Below, piece after piece: positions 16,231-25,828 of a DNA stretch of 64,000 nucleotides. The stretch is taken from assembly GCF_003034965.1 (NCBI RefSeq), contig NZ_PZKE01000006.1:124001-188000 (forward strand), read 5' to 3'. Origin of the DNA: Fuscovulum blasticum DSM 2131 (GTDB taxonomy: Bacteria > Pseudomonadota > Alphaproteobacteria > Rhodobacterales > Rhodobacteraceae). The notes below the pieces were generated by a model. It did not search any database, had not been told where the DNA came from, and saw nothing but the letters and a program-made list of their open reading frames with translations. The first letter of the stretch is position 1, and every line of letters begins with the position of its first letter. A program made the translations under genes and the position numbers.

Positions 16231-17124
16231 ATGACCGTTTCGATGACAGGCTTTGCCGCGCGCCGCGGCGCCGGGGCCGGCTATGGCTGGCTGTGGGACA
16301 TCCGCAGCGTCAACGGCAAGGGGCTGGACCTGCGGCTGCGGGTGCCCGACTGGGTGGACGGGCTGGAAGTGGCGCTGCGGGCCGAGCTGCAAAAGGCGCT
16401 GGGGCGCGGCAATGTCAGCCTGACGCTGAAGGTGGCGCGCGAGAGCGGGGCGGCGGAACCGGCGCGGGTGAACCGCGAGGTGCTGGCCGGCGTGCTGCGG
16501 GCGCTGCAAGAGGTGGAGGCCGCCGCGATGACGGCGGGCGTGACGCTGGCGCAGGCGACGGCGGCCGATGTGCTGGCCATGCGCGGGGTGATGGATGCCG
16601 CCGCCGCCGAAGAGGACACCACGCCGCTGCGCGCCGCCATTCTGGCCGATCTGCCGGGGCTGCTGGCCGATTTCGCCGCCATGCGCGCGGCCGAGGGCGC
16701 GGCGCTGGCCGGGGTGATCGGGGCGCAGGTGGACAGCATCGCCGCGCTGGTGGCCGAGGCCGCCCGTCTGGCCGAGGCGCGGCGCGACAAGGCGGCGGAC
16801 AGCCTGCACGCGGCGCTGGCCCGGCTGACCGCCAATGCCGAAGGTCTGGACGAGGCGCGCATCGCGCAGGAACTGGCGCTGCTGGCGGTGAAGCAGGACG
16901 TGACCGAGGAGCTGGACCGGCTGGGCGCCCATATCGCCGCCGCCCGCGCGCTTCTGGCCGATGCCGCGCCGGTGGGGCGCAAGTTCGATTTCCTGATGCA
17001 GGAATTCCTGCGCGAGGCGAACACGCTGCTTTCCAAGGCGCAGGACATTGACCTGACCCGCGTCGGCCTTGACCTGAAGACGGTCATAGATCAGATGCGC
17101 GAGCAGGTTCAGAACGTGGAGTGA
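16231..17124 (+). CDS. yicC: YicC family protein (endoribonuclease)
   Basis: A 297-residue member of the YicC family: N-terminal [13 protein letters not shown] and [14 protein letters not shown] (YicC_N), and C-terminal [24 protein letters not shown] (DUF1732). Family members have recently been shown to be RNA endonucleases; some are linked to stationary-phase survival. The ATG at 16231 has GGAGAG just upstream and gives the conserved N-terminus. It is followed after 2 bases by gmk, a common pairing. Confidence 0.88.
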   Translation: MTVSMTGFAARRGAGAGYGWLWDIRSVNGKGLDLRLRVPDWVDGLEVALRAELQKALGRGNVSLTLKVARESGAAEPARVNREVLAGVLRALQEVEAAAMTAGVTLAQATAADVLAMRGVMDAAAAEEDTTPLRAAILADLPGLLADFAAMRAAEGAALAGVIGAQVDSIAALVAEAARLAEARRDKAADSLHAALARLTANAEGLDEARIAQELALLAVKQDVTEELDRLGAHIAAARALLADAAPVGRKFDFLMQEFLREANTLLSKAQDIDLTRVGLDLKTVIDQMREQVQNVE

Positions 17125-17126
17125 CG

Positions 17127-17762
17127 ATGGCGCGCCGGGGGCTTCTTCTCATCCTGTCCTCGCCTTCCGGGGCGGGAAAATCCACGCTGGCGAAGAAGCT
17201 GATGGTCTGGGACACGTCCCTGCGCTTTTCGGTTTCGGCCACGACCCGCGCCCCGCGCCCGGGCGAGGTGGACGGGCGCGAATATTACTTCAAGACCCGC
17301 CCCGACTTTGAAGAGATGGTGCGCACCGGGCAGATGCTGGAACATGCCGAGGTGTTCGGCAATTTCTACGGCAGCCCGCGCGCCCCGGTGGAACAGGCCA
17401 TGGCCGAAGGCCGAGACACGCTGTTCGACATCGACTGGCAGGGCGGCCAGCAGATCCGCAATTCGGGGCTGGGGCGGGATGTGGTGTCGGTGTTCATCCT
17501 GCCGCCGTCGATTGCCGAGCTGGAGCGGCGGCTGCGGTCGCGCGGGCAGGACAGCGACGAGGTGATCGCGGGGCGGATGGCTAAAAGCCAGGCCGAGATC
17601 AGCCATTGGGCCGAATATGACTATGTGTTGGTCAACCGCGACCTTGACGCGACCTTTGCGCAACTGGTCAGTATCGTGGAAGGGGAACGCAGCCGCCGCG
17701 ACCGCCAGCCCGACCTGGCGGATTTCGTGCGCGGCCTGAACCGGGAGTTCGACGCCAGATGA
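17127..17762 (+). CDS. gmk: Guanylate kinase
   Basis: A 211-residue enzyme that phosphorylates GMP to GDP. The P-loop is SPSGAGKST (residues 12-20); the GMP-binding segment [19 protein letters not shown] and [11 protein letters not shown] follow. The ATG at 17127 is chosen over the GTG at 17121, since GGAG sits about 8 bases before it and the product starts as usual for Gmk. It is cotranscribed with yicC and overlaps the next gene by 4 bases (ATGA). Confidence 0.93.
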   Translation: MARRGLLLILSSPSGAGKSTLAKKLMVWDTSLRFSVSATTRAPRPGEVDGREYYFKTRPDFEEMVRTGQMLEHAEVFGNFYGSPRAPVEQAMAEGRDTLFDIDWQGGQQIRNSGLGRDVVSVFILPPSIAELERRLRSRGQDSDEVIAGRMAKSQAEISHWAEYDYVLVNRDLDATFAQLVSIVEGERSRRDRQPDLADFVRGLNREFDAR

Positions 17763-18277
17763 TCTATGAACTGGACGGGATCGCGCCGGAGATCCACCCC
17801 GAGGCCTGGGTGGCGCCGGGCGCGCATGTGATGGGGCGGGTGGTGCTGGGGGCCGGGGCCTCGGTCTGGTTCGGGGCGGCGCTGCGCGGCGACAATGAGC
17901 CGATCACGGTGGGGCAGGATACCAACATCCAGGAAAACTGCGTGCTGCACACCGACATGGGCTTTCCGCTGGTGATCGGTGCCTTCTGCACCATCGGCCA
18001 CAAGGCGATGCTGCATGGCTGCACCATTGGCGAGGGCAGCCTGATCGGGATGGGGGCGACGGTGCTGAACGGCGCGAAGATCGGGCGGGGCTGCCTGATC
18101 GGGGCGGGGGCGCTGATCACCGAGGGCAAGGAAATTCCCGACGGGGCGCTGGTGATGGGCGCGCCGGGCAAGGTGGTGCGGATGCTGGACGAGGCGGCCC
18201 GGGCGCGGCTGCTGCAATCGGCGGTGGGCTATCGCGCCAATGCCGAACGGTTCCGCAAGGGGCTGAAGGCGCTGTAG
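17759..18277 (+). CDS. Gamma-class carbonic anhydrase family protein
   Basis: A 172-residue left-handed beta-helix protein built of hexapeptide repeats, as in the gamma carbonic anhydrase/YrdA family. The three zinc-ligand positions are present: His64 in CVLHTDMG, His81 in TIGHKAMLH and His86. Many members show little carbonic anhydrase activity, so the catalytic role is not certain. Translation is coupled to gmk by an ATGA overlap. Confidence 0.88.
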   Translation: MIYELDGIAPEIHPEAWVAPGAHVMGRVVLGAGASVWFGAALRGDNEPITVGQDTNIQENCVLHTDMGFPLVIGAFCTIGHKAMLHGCTIGEGSLIGMGATVLNGAKIGRGCLIGAGALITEGKEIPDGALVMGAPGKVVRMLDEAARARLLQSAVGYRANAERFRKGLKAL

Positions 18278-18298
18278 GGCGCCATCGCGGGAACGGGT

Positions 18299-18314
18299 TG
18301 GAATATTCGTTCCA
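18299..18314 (+). promoter_or_regulatory. Candidate RpiR operator upstream of the regulator gene
   Basis: TGGAATATTCGTTCCA is an imperfect inverted repeat. It shares 14 of 16 bases with the perfect palindrome in front of iolC (19202-19217). It is 41 bases before the rpiR start codon, fitting autoregulation. Confidence 0.65.
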
Positions 18315-18354
18315 TTCGTGCTAGCCTTGCCCCTGTGCCCGCAGGAGAGGCCAG

Positions 18355-19176
18355 ATGGACGTGAAGACCCCAACGCCGCCGGCGACGGTTGACGAATTCC
18401 GCGACCGGCTGGCGGCGCTGGCCGATTCGCTGCCGCGCCGGTTGCAGCAATGCGCCGATTTCATCGCCGCGAATACCGACCGGATCGCCGTTTCGACCGT
18501 GGCGGAGCTGGCGGCGGGGGCGGATGTGCCGCCTTCGGCGCTGATGCGGTTTTGCCAGATCCTGGGATTTTCCGGGTTTTCCGACATGCAGCGGCTGTTT
18601 CGCGAGGCCTGGTCGCCCGGCCCGCCGGATTATTCCACGCGGCTGCGCAACCTGAAGGCGGGCGGCGCGGGGCGACCGGCGGCGCTGCTGGCGGAATTTG
18701 TCGAGGCGGGGCGGTTGTCGCTGGAATCGCTGACCAAAAGCGTGGACGAGGCGGCGCTGGACCGGGCGGTCGGGCTGCTGGCCGGGGCGGGGATGATCCA
18801 TCTGGTTGGCCTGCGGCGGGCGTTTCCGGTGGCCAGCTACCTGGCCTATGTGTTTGAAAAGATGCAGGTGCCGGCGCTGCTGCATGATGGCGTGGGCAAG
18901 CTGGACCACCGCTTTGCGCTGCGGCCGGGCGATGCGCTTCTGGCGATCACCTTCGCGCCCTATTCGCCGGAAACGCTGGCGCTGGCGCAGGATGCGCGCG
19001 AGCGCGGCCTTGCCGTGGTGGCGCTGACCGATCAGGCCGGCGGGCCGCTGGCGCGGCTGGCCTCGGCCGCGCTGGTGGTGCCCGAGGTGGATTTCGGCGC
19101 CTTCCGGTCGCTGTCGGCCACCATCGCGCTGGCGCTGGCGCTGGCGGTTGCGGTGGGATCGGCGCGCGGGGGATGA
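18355..19176 (+). CDS. MurR/RpiR family transcriptional regulator of the iol operon
   Basis: A 273-residue regulator: an RpiR-type helix-turn-helix in residues 1-80 (RLQQCADFIAANTDRIAVSTVAEL, then PPSALMRFCQILGFSGFSDMQ) and a SIS sugar-phosphate-binding domain from about residue 120 (GAGMIHLVGLRRAFPVASYLAY, then FAPYSPETL). RpiR-type proteins regulate inositol genes in rhizobia (IolR) and Rhodobacterales. The gene sits immediately upstream of iolC in the same orientation, with related palindromes before both genes. The effector is probably an inositol-pathway intermediate, by inference. Confidence 0.85.
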   Translation: MDVKTPTPPATVDEFRDRLAALADSLPRRLQQCADFIAANTDRIAVSTVAELAAGADVPPSALMRFCQILGFSGFSDMQRLFREAWSPGPPDYSTRLRNLKAGGAGRPAALLAEFVEAGRLSLESLTKSVDEAALDRAVGLLAGAGMIHLVGLRRAFPVASYLAYVFEKMQVPALLHDGVGKLDHRFALRPGDALLAITFAPYSPETLALAQDARERGLAVVALTDQAGGPLARLASAALVVPEVDFGAFRSLSATIALALALAVAVGSARGG

Positions 19177-19201
19177 ATTCCGCTTCCCCTGCGGATCAAA
19201 A

Positions 19202-19217
19202 TGGAATATTTATTCCA
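19202..19217 (+). promoter_or_regulatory. Palindromic operator in front of iolC
   Basis: TGGAATATTTATTCCA: 7-bp arms TGGAATA/TATTCCA around TT, a perfect palindrome and AT-rich in a very GC-rich setting. It is 50 bases before the iolC start. A related site lies before the rpiR gene. RpiR/IolR operators in alphaproteobacteria are described as GGAA...TTCC-type repeats, which this resembles. Confidence 0.75.
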
Positions 19218-19266
19218 TAGCCCGGAGGGGCCCCGAGTCTGTGCGGGGCGGGGCGGGGGGAACTGC

Positions 19267-21174
19267 ATGAAGACGCTGGATGTGATCACCATCGGCCGGT
19301 CCTCGGTGGACCTGTACGGCGCGCAGGTTGGCGGCCGGCTGGAGGACATGGGGTCGTTCCAGAAATACATCGGCGGCAGCCCGACCAACATGGCGGCGGG
19401 CACCGCGCGGCTGGGGCTGCGTTCGGCCCTGATCACGCGGGTGGGCGATGAACACATGGGCCGCTTCATCCGCGAGGAGCTGGCGCGCGAAGGCGTGGAC
19501 GTGCGCGGCGTGAAGACCGACCCCGAGCGGCTGACCGCGCTGGTGCTGCTGGGCATCCGTGATGAGACGCAGTTTCCGCTGATCTTTTACCGCGAGAACT
19601 GCGCCGACATGGCGCTGTGCGAAGACGACATCGACGAGGGGTTCATCGCCGAGTCGCGCGCGGTGGTGGCGACCGGCACCCATCTGTCGCATCCGCGGAC
19701 CGAGGCGGCGGTGCTGAAGGCGCTGCATCTGGCCCGCAAGCACGGCGCGCAGACGGCGCTGGACATCGACTATCGGCCGAACCTCTGGGGGCTGGCGGGG
19801 CATGGGGCGGGGGAAAGCCGCTTCATCGAAAGCGCCGCCGTGACGGCCAAGCTGCAAGCCACGCTGCACCTGTTCGACCTGATCGTCGGAACCGAGGAAG
19901 AGTTCCACATCGCCGGCGGCAGCACCGATACCATCGCCGCGCTGCGGGCGGTGCGGGCGGTCAGCGCGGCCACGCTGGTGTGCAAGCGCGGGCCGATGGG
20001 CGCGGTGGCCTTTACCGGCGCCATTCCCGACACGCTGGACGAAGGGCAATCCGGCCCCGGCTTCCCGATCGAGGTGTTCAACGTGCTGGGCGCGGGCGAC
20101 GGCTTCATGTCGGGCCTGCTGAAAGGCTGGCTGGACGGCGAACCCTGGCCGGTGGCGCTGACCTATGCCAATGCCTGCGGGGCCTTTGCCGTCAGCCGGC
20201 ACGGCTGCACGCCGGCCTATCCCAGTTGGGAAGAGTTGCAGTTCTTCCTGGCGCGGGGCGTGGTGACGCCGGCCCTGCGCAAGGATGCGGCGCTGGAACA
20301 GATTCACTGGGCGACCAACCGGCATGACGACTGGTCCAGCCTGCGGGTCTTTGCCTTTGACCACCGCGCGCAGCTTGAGGCGATGGAGGGCGCGACGCCC
20401 GAAAAGATTGGCGCCTTCAAGGAGCTGTGCCTGACGGCGGCCTTGCAGGTGGCCGATGGCAAGCCGGGCCATGGCATCCTGTGTGACAGCCGTCTGGGCC
20501 GGCGGGCGCTGTATCGGGCGGCCGGAACGGGGCTGTGGATCGGGCGGCCGGTGGAATGGCCCGGATCGCGCCCGCTGACGGTGGAGCCCGAGATCGGCGC
20601 CGATTTCGGCGGCCTGTCGGAATGGCCGCTGGGCCATGTGGTCAAGGCGCTGTGCTTCTGCCACCCCGACGACGACGCGCAGATGCGTGCCGCGCAAGAG
20701 GATACGGTGCTGCGCCTGTTCCAGGCGGCGCGGCGCAACCGGCTGGAATTCCTGCTGGAAATCATCCCCTCCAAGGTGGGGCCGGTGGATGACGACACCA
20801 GCGCCCGGCTGATCGAGCGGTTCTATGACCTGGGGGTCTTCCCCGACTGGTGGAAGCTGGAACCCTTTGCCAGCGATGCCGCCTGGGACCGGGCCTGTGC
20901 GGCGATCCGCCGGCGCGATCCGCATGTGCGCGGCATTGTGGTGCTGGGGCTGGATGCCAGCGAAGGGGCGCTGGCCGCATCGCTGGCGCTGGCGGCGCGG
21001 CATGATCTGGTGAATGGCTTTGCCATCGGGCGGACCATCTTTGGCGATGCGGCGCGCGGCTGGCTGGCCGGCACGCTGACCGATGCCGAGGCGGTGGCCG
21101 AGATGGCCGGGCGCTATACGCGGCTGTGCCGCATCTGGGACGAGGCCCGCGCAGGGGCAGGGGGGAAGGCATGA
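19267..21174 (+). CDS. iolC: 5-dehydro-2-deoxygluconokinase IolC fused to a DUF2090 domain
   Basis: A 635-residue bifunctional protein. Residues 1 to about 335 are a PfkB-family kinase (GGSPTNMAAGTARLG; catalytic Asp278 in NVLGAGDGFMSG) that phosphorylates 2-deoxy-5-keto-gluconate. Residues from about 350 are DUF2090, a TIM-barrel aldolase-like domain (RVFAFDHRAQLEAM, then HGILCDSRLGRRAL). The domain probably acts on the kinase product, so this one chain may cover two steps of inositol breakdown. The start at 19267 is the first ATG giving the kinase N-terminus. The stop overlaps the iolD start by 4 bases. Confidence 0.92.
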   Translation: MKTLDVITIGRSSVDLYGAQVGGRLEDMGSFQKYIGGSPTNMAAGTARLGLRSALITRVGDEHMGRFIREELAREGVDVRGVKTDPERLTALVLLGIRDETQFPLIFYRENCADMALCEDDIDEGFIAESRAVVATGTHLSHPRTEAAVLKALHLARKHGAQTALDIDYRPNLWGLAGHGAGESRFIESAAVTAKLQATLHLFDLIVGTEEEFHIAGGSTDTIAALRAVRAVSAATLVCKRGPMGAVAFTGAIPDTLDEGQSGPGFPIEVFNVLGAGDGFMSGLLKGWLDGEPWPVALTYANACGAFAVSRHGCTPAYPSWEELQFFLARGVVTPALRKDAALEQIHWATNRHDDWSSLRVFAFDHRAQLEAMEGATPEKIGAFKELCLTAALQVADGKPGHGILCDSRLGRRALYRAAGTGLWIGRPVEWPGSRPLTVEPEIGADFGGLSEWPLGHVVKALCFCHPDDDAQMRAAQEDTVLRLFQAARRNRLEFLLEIIPSKVGPVDDDTSARLIERFYDLGVFPDWWKLEPFASDAAWDRACAAIRRRDPHVRGIVVLGLDASEGALAASLALAARHDLVNGFAIGRTIFGDAARGWLAGTLTDAEAVAEMAGRYTRLCRIWDEARAGAGGKA

Positions 21175-23000
21175 CACAGACGATCCGGTTGACCGCGGCG
21201 CAGGCGATGGTGCGCTGGCTGTCGCTGCAACAGGCCGAGGACGGCAGCCGCTTCATCGAAGGGGTCTGGGCGATCTTCGGCCATGGCAACGTGGCCGGTC
21301 TGGGCGAGGCGCTACATGCCCATCGCGACGCGCTGCCCACCTGGCGCGGCCAGAACGAACAGACCATGGCGCATATCGCCGTGGCCTATGCCAAGGCCAG
21401 TGGCCGGCGCAAGGCGATGGCCGTCACCTCGTCCATCGGGCCGGGGGCGACGAACATGGTCACGGCGGCGGCGGTGGCGCATGTGAACCGGCTGCCGGTG
21501 CTGTTCATTCCGGGCGACGTGTTCGCCAACCGCGCGCCCGATCCGGTGTTGCAGCAGATCGAAGATTTCGACGACGGCACGGTGTCGGCGAATGACTGTT
21601 TCCGCCCGGTGGTGCGTTACTTCGACCGGATCAGCCGGCCCGAGCATCTGCTGACCGCGCTGCCGCGCGCGTTGCGGGTGATGACGGACCCGGCGAATTG
21701 CGGGCCGGTCTGTCTGGCCTTCTGCCAGGACACCCAGGCCGAGGCCTATGATTACCCGGTGGATTTCTTCACGCCGCGGGTCTGGCACATCCGCCGCCCC
21801 GAGCCGGATGCGCGCGAACTGGCCGAGGCGGTGGCGGCGATCCTGGCGGCGAAGCGGCCGCTGATCGTGTCGGGCGGCGGGGTGCTGTATTCCGGGGCCG
21901 AGGCCACGCTGCTGGACTTTGCCCGCGCCCATAACATTCCGCTGGTTGAAACGCAGGCAGGCAAGGGTGCGGTGGATTGGGAAGAGCCGCTGCATTTCGG
22001 TTCGCCCGGCGTGACCGGCACCGGCTGCGGCAACAAGCTGGCCGCCGAGGCTGATCTGGTGATCGGCGTCGGGACGCGGTTCCAGGATTTCACCACCGGG
22101 TCCTGGACGGTGTTTTCCGCCCCGGGGCGCAAGCTGTTGTCGATCAACATCCATGGTTATGACGCTTCCAAGCGCGCCGCGCAGCCGCTGGTGGCGGATG
22201 CGAAGGTGGCGCTGGAGCGGATTTCGGCGGCGCTGGACGGGCACCGCTTTGCCGACCCGGATTTCAAGGCGCGGGCCGACTGGTTCGCGCTGACCGACGG
22301 GATCTTCAGCCAGCCTTCGGGCAACGAACTGCCGTCGGACGCGCAGATCGTGGGCGCCGTGGGGCGGGTGGCCGACAAGAACAGCCTTGTCATGTCGGCC
22401 TCGGGGTCGATGCCGGGGGTGCTGCATGTGCTGTGGCGCGCGGCGCAGGGCGGCTATCACATGGAATACGGTTTCTCCTGCATGGGGTATGAAATTGCGG
22501 GGGCCATGGGCATCAAGATGGCCCGCCCCGCGCGCGAGGTGATCTGCCTGCTGGGCGACGGGTCGTGGATGATGGCCAATTCGGAACTGGCGACGGCGGT
22601 GATGATGGGCGTGCCGATCACGGTGGTACTGGTGGACAACCGTGGCTTCGGCTGCATCAACCGGCTGCAGAAGGCCACCGGCGGGGCGCCGTTCAACAAC
22701 CTTCTGGACGATGCCTTCCACGTCAACCAGATGAACCTGGATTTCGTCAGCATGGCGCGCGGACTGGGCGCCCATGCGGTGAAGGCCGCGTCTCTGTCCG
22801 AGCTGGAGGCCGAGGTCGTGAAGGCGCGGTCGGCGACCGTTCCGACGGTGATCGTGATCGACGCCGATCCGCTGCCGGGAACGGGCGCGGGCGGCACCTG
22901 GTGGGATGTGGCCGTGCCCGAGGTTTCGGACCGGCCCGGCGTGAACGAGGCCCGCAAGGGCTATGAACAGGGCATCAAGGCCCAATGGCTTGTGAATTGA
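21171..23000 (+). CDS. iolD: 3D-(3,5/4)-trihydroxycyclohexane-1,2-dione hydrolase IolD
   Basis: A 609-residue thiamine-diphosphate enzyme that opens the inositol-derived ring. It has the acetolactate synthase-like three-domain plan: an N-terminal PYR domain ([19 protein letters not shown], including the cofactor-activating Glu), a middle Rossmann domain ([14 protein letters not shown]), and a C-terminal PP domain with the ThDP motif start LLGDGSWMM and [11 protein letters not shown]. Length and neighbours agree with IolD. The start ATG overlaps the iolC stop (ATGA). Confidence 0.93.
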   Translation: MTQTIRLTAAQAMVRWLSLQQAEDGSRFIEGVWAIFGHGNVAGLGEALHAHRDALPTWRGQNEQTMAHIAVAYAKASGRRKAMAVTSSIGPGATNMVTAAAVAHVNRLPVLFIPGDVFANRAPDPVLQQIEDFDDGTVSANDCFRPVVRYFDRISRPEHLLTALPRALRVMTDPANCGPVCLAFCQDTQAEAYDYPVDFFTPRVWHIRRPEPDARELAEAVAAILAAKRPLIVSGGGVLYSGAEATLLDFARAHNIPLVETQAGKGAVDWEEPLHFGSPGVTGTGCGNKLAAEADLVIGVGTRFQDFTTGSWTVFSAPGRKLLSINIHGYDASKRAAQPLVADAKVALERISAALDGHRFADPDFKARADWFALTDGIFSQPSGNELPSDAQIVGAVGRVADKNSLVMSASGSMPGVLHVLWRAAQGGYHMEYGFSCMGYEIAGAMGIKMARPAREVICLLGDGSWMMANSELATAVMMGVPITVVLVDNRGFGCINRLQKATGGAPFNNLLDDAFHVNQMNLDFVSMARGLGAHAVKAASLSELEAEVVKARSATVPTVIVIDADPLPGTGAGGTWWDVAVPEVSDRPGVNEARKGYEQGIKAQWLVN

Positions 23001-23007
23001 GGGCAGC

Positions 23008-23904
23008 ATGATCCTTTTCGGCACCAACCCCATCGCCTGGGCGAATGACGACGACCGCAGCATCGGGGCCGATATTCCGACCGCGCGAATTCTGGACGAG
23101 GCCGGTCGCCAGATCGGCTTTGACGGGATCGAGAACGGCCACCGCTGGCCGGATGATCCCGAGGAATTGCGTTCCATGCTGGCTGGTTACGGGCTGAAAT
23201 TCATCTCGGGCTGGTATTCGACGGAACTGCTGGTGCGGTCGGTCGAGGACGAGATTGCCGCCTGTCAGCACCATCTGGCGAAGCTGCGCCACAATGGCTG
23301 CAAGGTGATGATCGTCTGCGAGACCTCGAACGCGATCCATGGCGACGCGGGCTGCGCGGTGAATGACCGGCCGCGCCTGACGGCGGCGGAGATGACCGCC
23401 TTTGGCGCGAAGCTGGAGGCCTTCGCGGCCTGGCTGGCGGCGCAGGGCGTGACGCTGGTCTATCATCACCACATGGGCACCATCGTTGAATCGCCCGAGG
23501 AGATTGATGCGCTGATGGCGGCGACGGGGCCCGCGACGCATCTTCTGTTCGACGCCGGGCATTGCGCCTTTGGCGGCGGCGATCCGGTGGCGGTGCTGAC
23601 GCGGCATGTGGGCCGGGTGCGGCATTTCCATGCCAAGAACATCCGCCCCGACATCGTGGCGCGGGTGCGCGCCGAGGGTCTGTCGTTCCTGCAGGGCGTG
23701 ATGGCCGGGGCCTTTACCGTGCCGGGCGATCAGGAGGGCGGCGTGGACTTCGGCCCGCTGCTGAAGATTCTGGCGCAGGCGGGCTATGACGGCTGGATCG
23801 TGATCGAGGCCGAGCAGGACCCGAAGGTGCGCAATCCGCTGCTGTACCAGACGCTGGGGCTGGCGACGCTGAAGCGGCTGGCGCGGGACGCCGGTCTGGT
23901 GTGA
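23008..23904 (+). CDS. iolE: Inosose dehydratase IolE
   Basis: A 298-residue TIM-barrel protein of the xylose isomerase-like family. [18 protein letters not shown] is the classic IolE start; [22 protein letters not shown] and [12 protein letters not shown] contain the candidate metal and substrate ligands. It dehydrates 2-keto-myo-inositol to the dione that IolD hydrolyses. The gene begins 7 bases after iolD. Confidence 0.93.
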   Translation: MILFGTNPIAWANDDDRSIGADIPTARILDEAGRQIGFDGIENGHRWPDDPEELRSMLAGYGLKFISGWYSTELLVRSVEDEIAACQHHLAKLRHNGCKVMIVCETSNAIHGDAGCAVNDRPRLTAAEMTAFGAKLEAFAAWLAAQGVTLVYHHHMGTIVESPEEIDALMAATGPATHLLFDAGHCAFGGGDPVAVLTRHVGRVRHFHAKNIRPDIVARVRAEGLSFLQGVMAGAFTVPGDQEGGVDFGPLLKILAQAGYDGWIVIEAEQDPKVRNPLLYQTLGLATLKRLARDAGLV

Positions 23905-23939
23905 CGCCCGCCGGAGCGCGGTGAGGACGGAGGAAAGCC

Positions 23940-24755
23940 ATGGTCGATCTGCTGCGGAAACCCGTGGGCGTGCGGGGCAAGGTGCATGACATAACGCCCG
24001 AGGCGGCGGGCTGGGGCTATGTCGGCTTTTCGCTGTACCGGCTGGCGCCGGGCGATGTGGCGGCCGAGGTGACGGGCGGGCGCGAGGTGATTCTGGTGCT
24101 GGTCGAGGGCAAGGCCCATGTGACCGGCGCCGGGCAGGACTGGGGCGTTCTGGGCGACCGGATGAACGTCTTTGAACGGACGCCGCCGCATTGCCTGTAC
24201 CTGCCGGACGGCACCGACTGGCGAGCCGTGGCGACCACGCCCTGCACGCTGGCGGTCTGTTCGGCGCCGGGCAAGGGCGGGCATCCGGCGCGGCGGCTGG
24301 GGCCCGAGGGGATTGCGCTGACGCCGCGCGGCACCGGGGCGAACCAGCGGTTCATCAACAACATCGCCATGGAGGCGGCCGACGTGGCCGACAGCCTTCT
24401 GGTGACCGAGGTCTTCACCCCGGCGGGCAACTGGTCCAGCTATCCCAGCCACCGGCATGACGAGGACGACTTCCCGCGCATGACCTATCTGGAGGAAAGC
24501 TATTATCACCGGCTGAACCCGCCGCAGGGCTTTGGCGTGCAGCGGGTTTACACCGAGGATGGCACGCTGGACGAGACCATGGCGGTGAAGAACCATGACG
24601 TGGTTCTGGTGCCGAAGGGGCACCATCCCTGCGGCGCGCCCTATGGCTATGAGATGTATTATCTGAACGTGATGGCGGGGCCGCTGCGGAAATGGCGGTT
24701 CCAGAACGATCCCGATCACGACTGGATCTTTCGCCGCGACAATCCCGGCGTGTGA
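23940..24755 (+). CDS. iolB: 5-deoxy-glucuronate isomerase IolB
   Basis: A 271-residue bicupin protein. Its metal site is in SSYPSHRHDEDDFPRMTYLE and HDVVLVPKGHHP. It converts 5-deoxy-glucuronate to 2-deoxy-5-keto-gluconate, the IolC substrate. GGAGGAAAGCC is a strong ribosome-binding site. It is the last iol gene here; iolG, iolA and a transporter are not in the window, so the pathway must be completed elsewhere. Confidence 0.93.
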   Translation: MVDLLRKPVGVRGKVHDITPEAAGWGYVGFSLYRLAPGDVAAEVTGGREVILVLVEGKAHVTGAGQDWGVLGDRMNVFERTPPHCLYLPDGTDWRAVATTPCTLAVCSAPGKGGHPARRLGPEGIALTPRGTGANQRFINNIAMEAADVADSLLVTEVFTPAGNWSSYPSHRHDEDDFPRMTYLEESYYHRLNPPQGFGVQRVYTEDGTLDETMAVKNHDVVLVPKGHHPCGAPYGYEMYYLNVMAGPLRKWRFQNDPDHDWIFRRDNPGV

Positions 24756-24802
24756 TGCCTGCGGGGCTTGCCCCGCGCCGCGAAGCCGGGCAAGCAGGGG
24801 CC

Positions 24803-25828
24803 ATGCCCGCGCTTGCCGAGATCATCGACGCCCTGCCGCTGCCCGCCCTTGTGGTCGAGGCGGGCGAGCAGCTTGTGGCCGCCAATGCCGCCGCGCTGCG
24901 CCTGCTGCCGCCCGGATCGCTGGGCCGGCCGCTGGCGCTGGCCTTGCGGGCGGCGGATTTGCTGGATGGCGTGGCCGAGACCATGGCCGGCGGCCCGGCG
25001 CGGGAGCTGCGGCTGCGGCTGGTGAAGGACGGGGCCGAGCATATCTATCTGGTGACGCTGGCCGGTCTGGGGCAGGGCGCGGCGCGGCAGGTGCTGTGTA
25101 CCTTCCGCGACACCAGCGCCGAAGAGGCGGCAGAAGCGATGCGGCGCGATTTCGTGGCCAATGTCAGCCATGAGCTGCGCACACCGCTGACCGCGCTGAC
25201 CGGCTTCATCGAGACCTTGCAGGGACCAGCGCGGGACGACCCCGGCGCGCGCGAGCGGTTCCTGTCGATCATGGCGCGCGAGGCGGGGCGGATGAACCGG
25301 CTGGTGCGCGACCTTTTGCAACTGAGCCGGGTCGAGGCCGAGGAACGGGTGCGCCCGCGCGATCCGGTCGATCTGGCGGCAGTGCTGGCCTCGGTCCGGT
25401 CAACGCTGCGGCCGGTGGCCGAGGGGCTGGGGGCAACGGTGCGGATCGACGCGCCGGCGGGGGCGATCCCGGTGCCGGGCGACCATGACCAGTTGGTGCA
25501 GGTGTTTTCCAACCTGATGGAGAACGCGCTGAAATACGGCACGGCGGGGCAGGAGGTGCGGGTGACGGTGACGCGCGAACCTTCGTTCCGCGGCCCGGCG
25601 GTGCGGGTTGCGGTGGCCGACCGGGGCGAGGGGATCGACCCGGTTCACCTGCCGCGCCTGACCGAACGCTTCTACCGGGTGGACAGCCACCGTTCGCGCG
25701 AAAAGGGCGGCACCGGGCTGGGGCTGGCCATCGTCAAGCATATCGTGGCCCGGCATCGCGGCTGGCTGAAGATCGACAGTGTGAAGGGCGAGGGATCGAC
25801 CTTCACGGTGATCCTGCCGGTGGCCTAG
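24803..25828 (+). CDS. Soluble PhoR-like sensor histidine kinase
   Basis: A 341-residue kinase. Residues 1-105 form a PAS-like region (LPLPALVVEAGEQLVAANAAAL). HisKA contains NVSHELRTPLTALTGF with His123 as the phosphoacceptor, and HATPase_c has N box LMENALKYG, G1 DRGEGID and G2 GGTGLGLAIVKH. The kinase core is most like PhoR. Unlike most PhoR proteins it has no membrane span, and there is no response regulator or pst gene beside it. An upstream ATG at 24755 overlaps the iolB stop; 24803 is preferred because AGCAGGGG precedes it and the PAS region starts there. Confidence 0.8.
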   Translation: MPALAEIIDALPLPALVVEAGEQLVAANAAALRLLPPGSLGRPLALALRAADLLDGVAETMAGGPARELRLRLVKDGAEHIYLVTLAGLGQGAARQVLCTFRDTSAEEAAEAMRRDFVANVSHELRTPLTALTGFIETLQGPARDDPGARERFLSIMAREAGRMNRLVRDLLQLSRVEAEERVRPRDPVDLAAVLASVRSTLRPVAEGLGATVRIDAPAGAIPVPGDHDQLVQVFSNLMENALKYGTAGQEVRVTVTREPSFRGPAVRVAVADRGEGIDPVHLPRLTERFYRVDSHRSREKGGTGLGLAIVKHIVARHRGWLKIDSVKGEGSTFTVILPVA

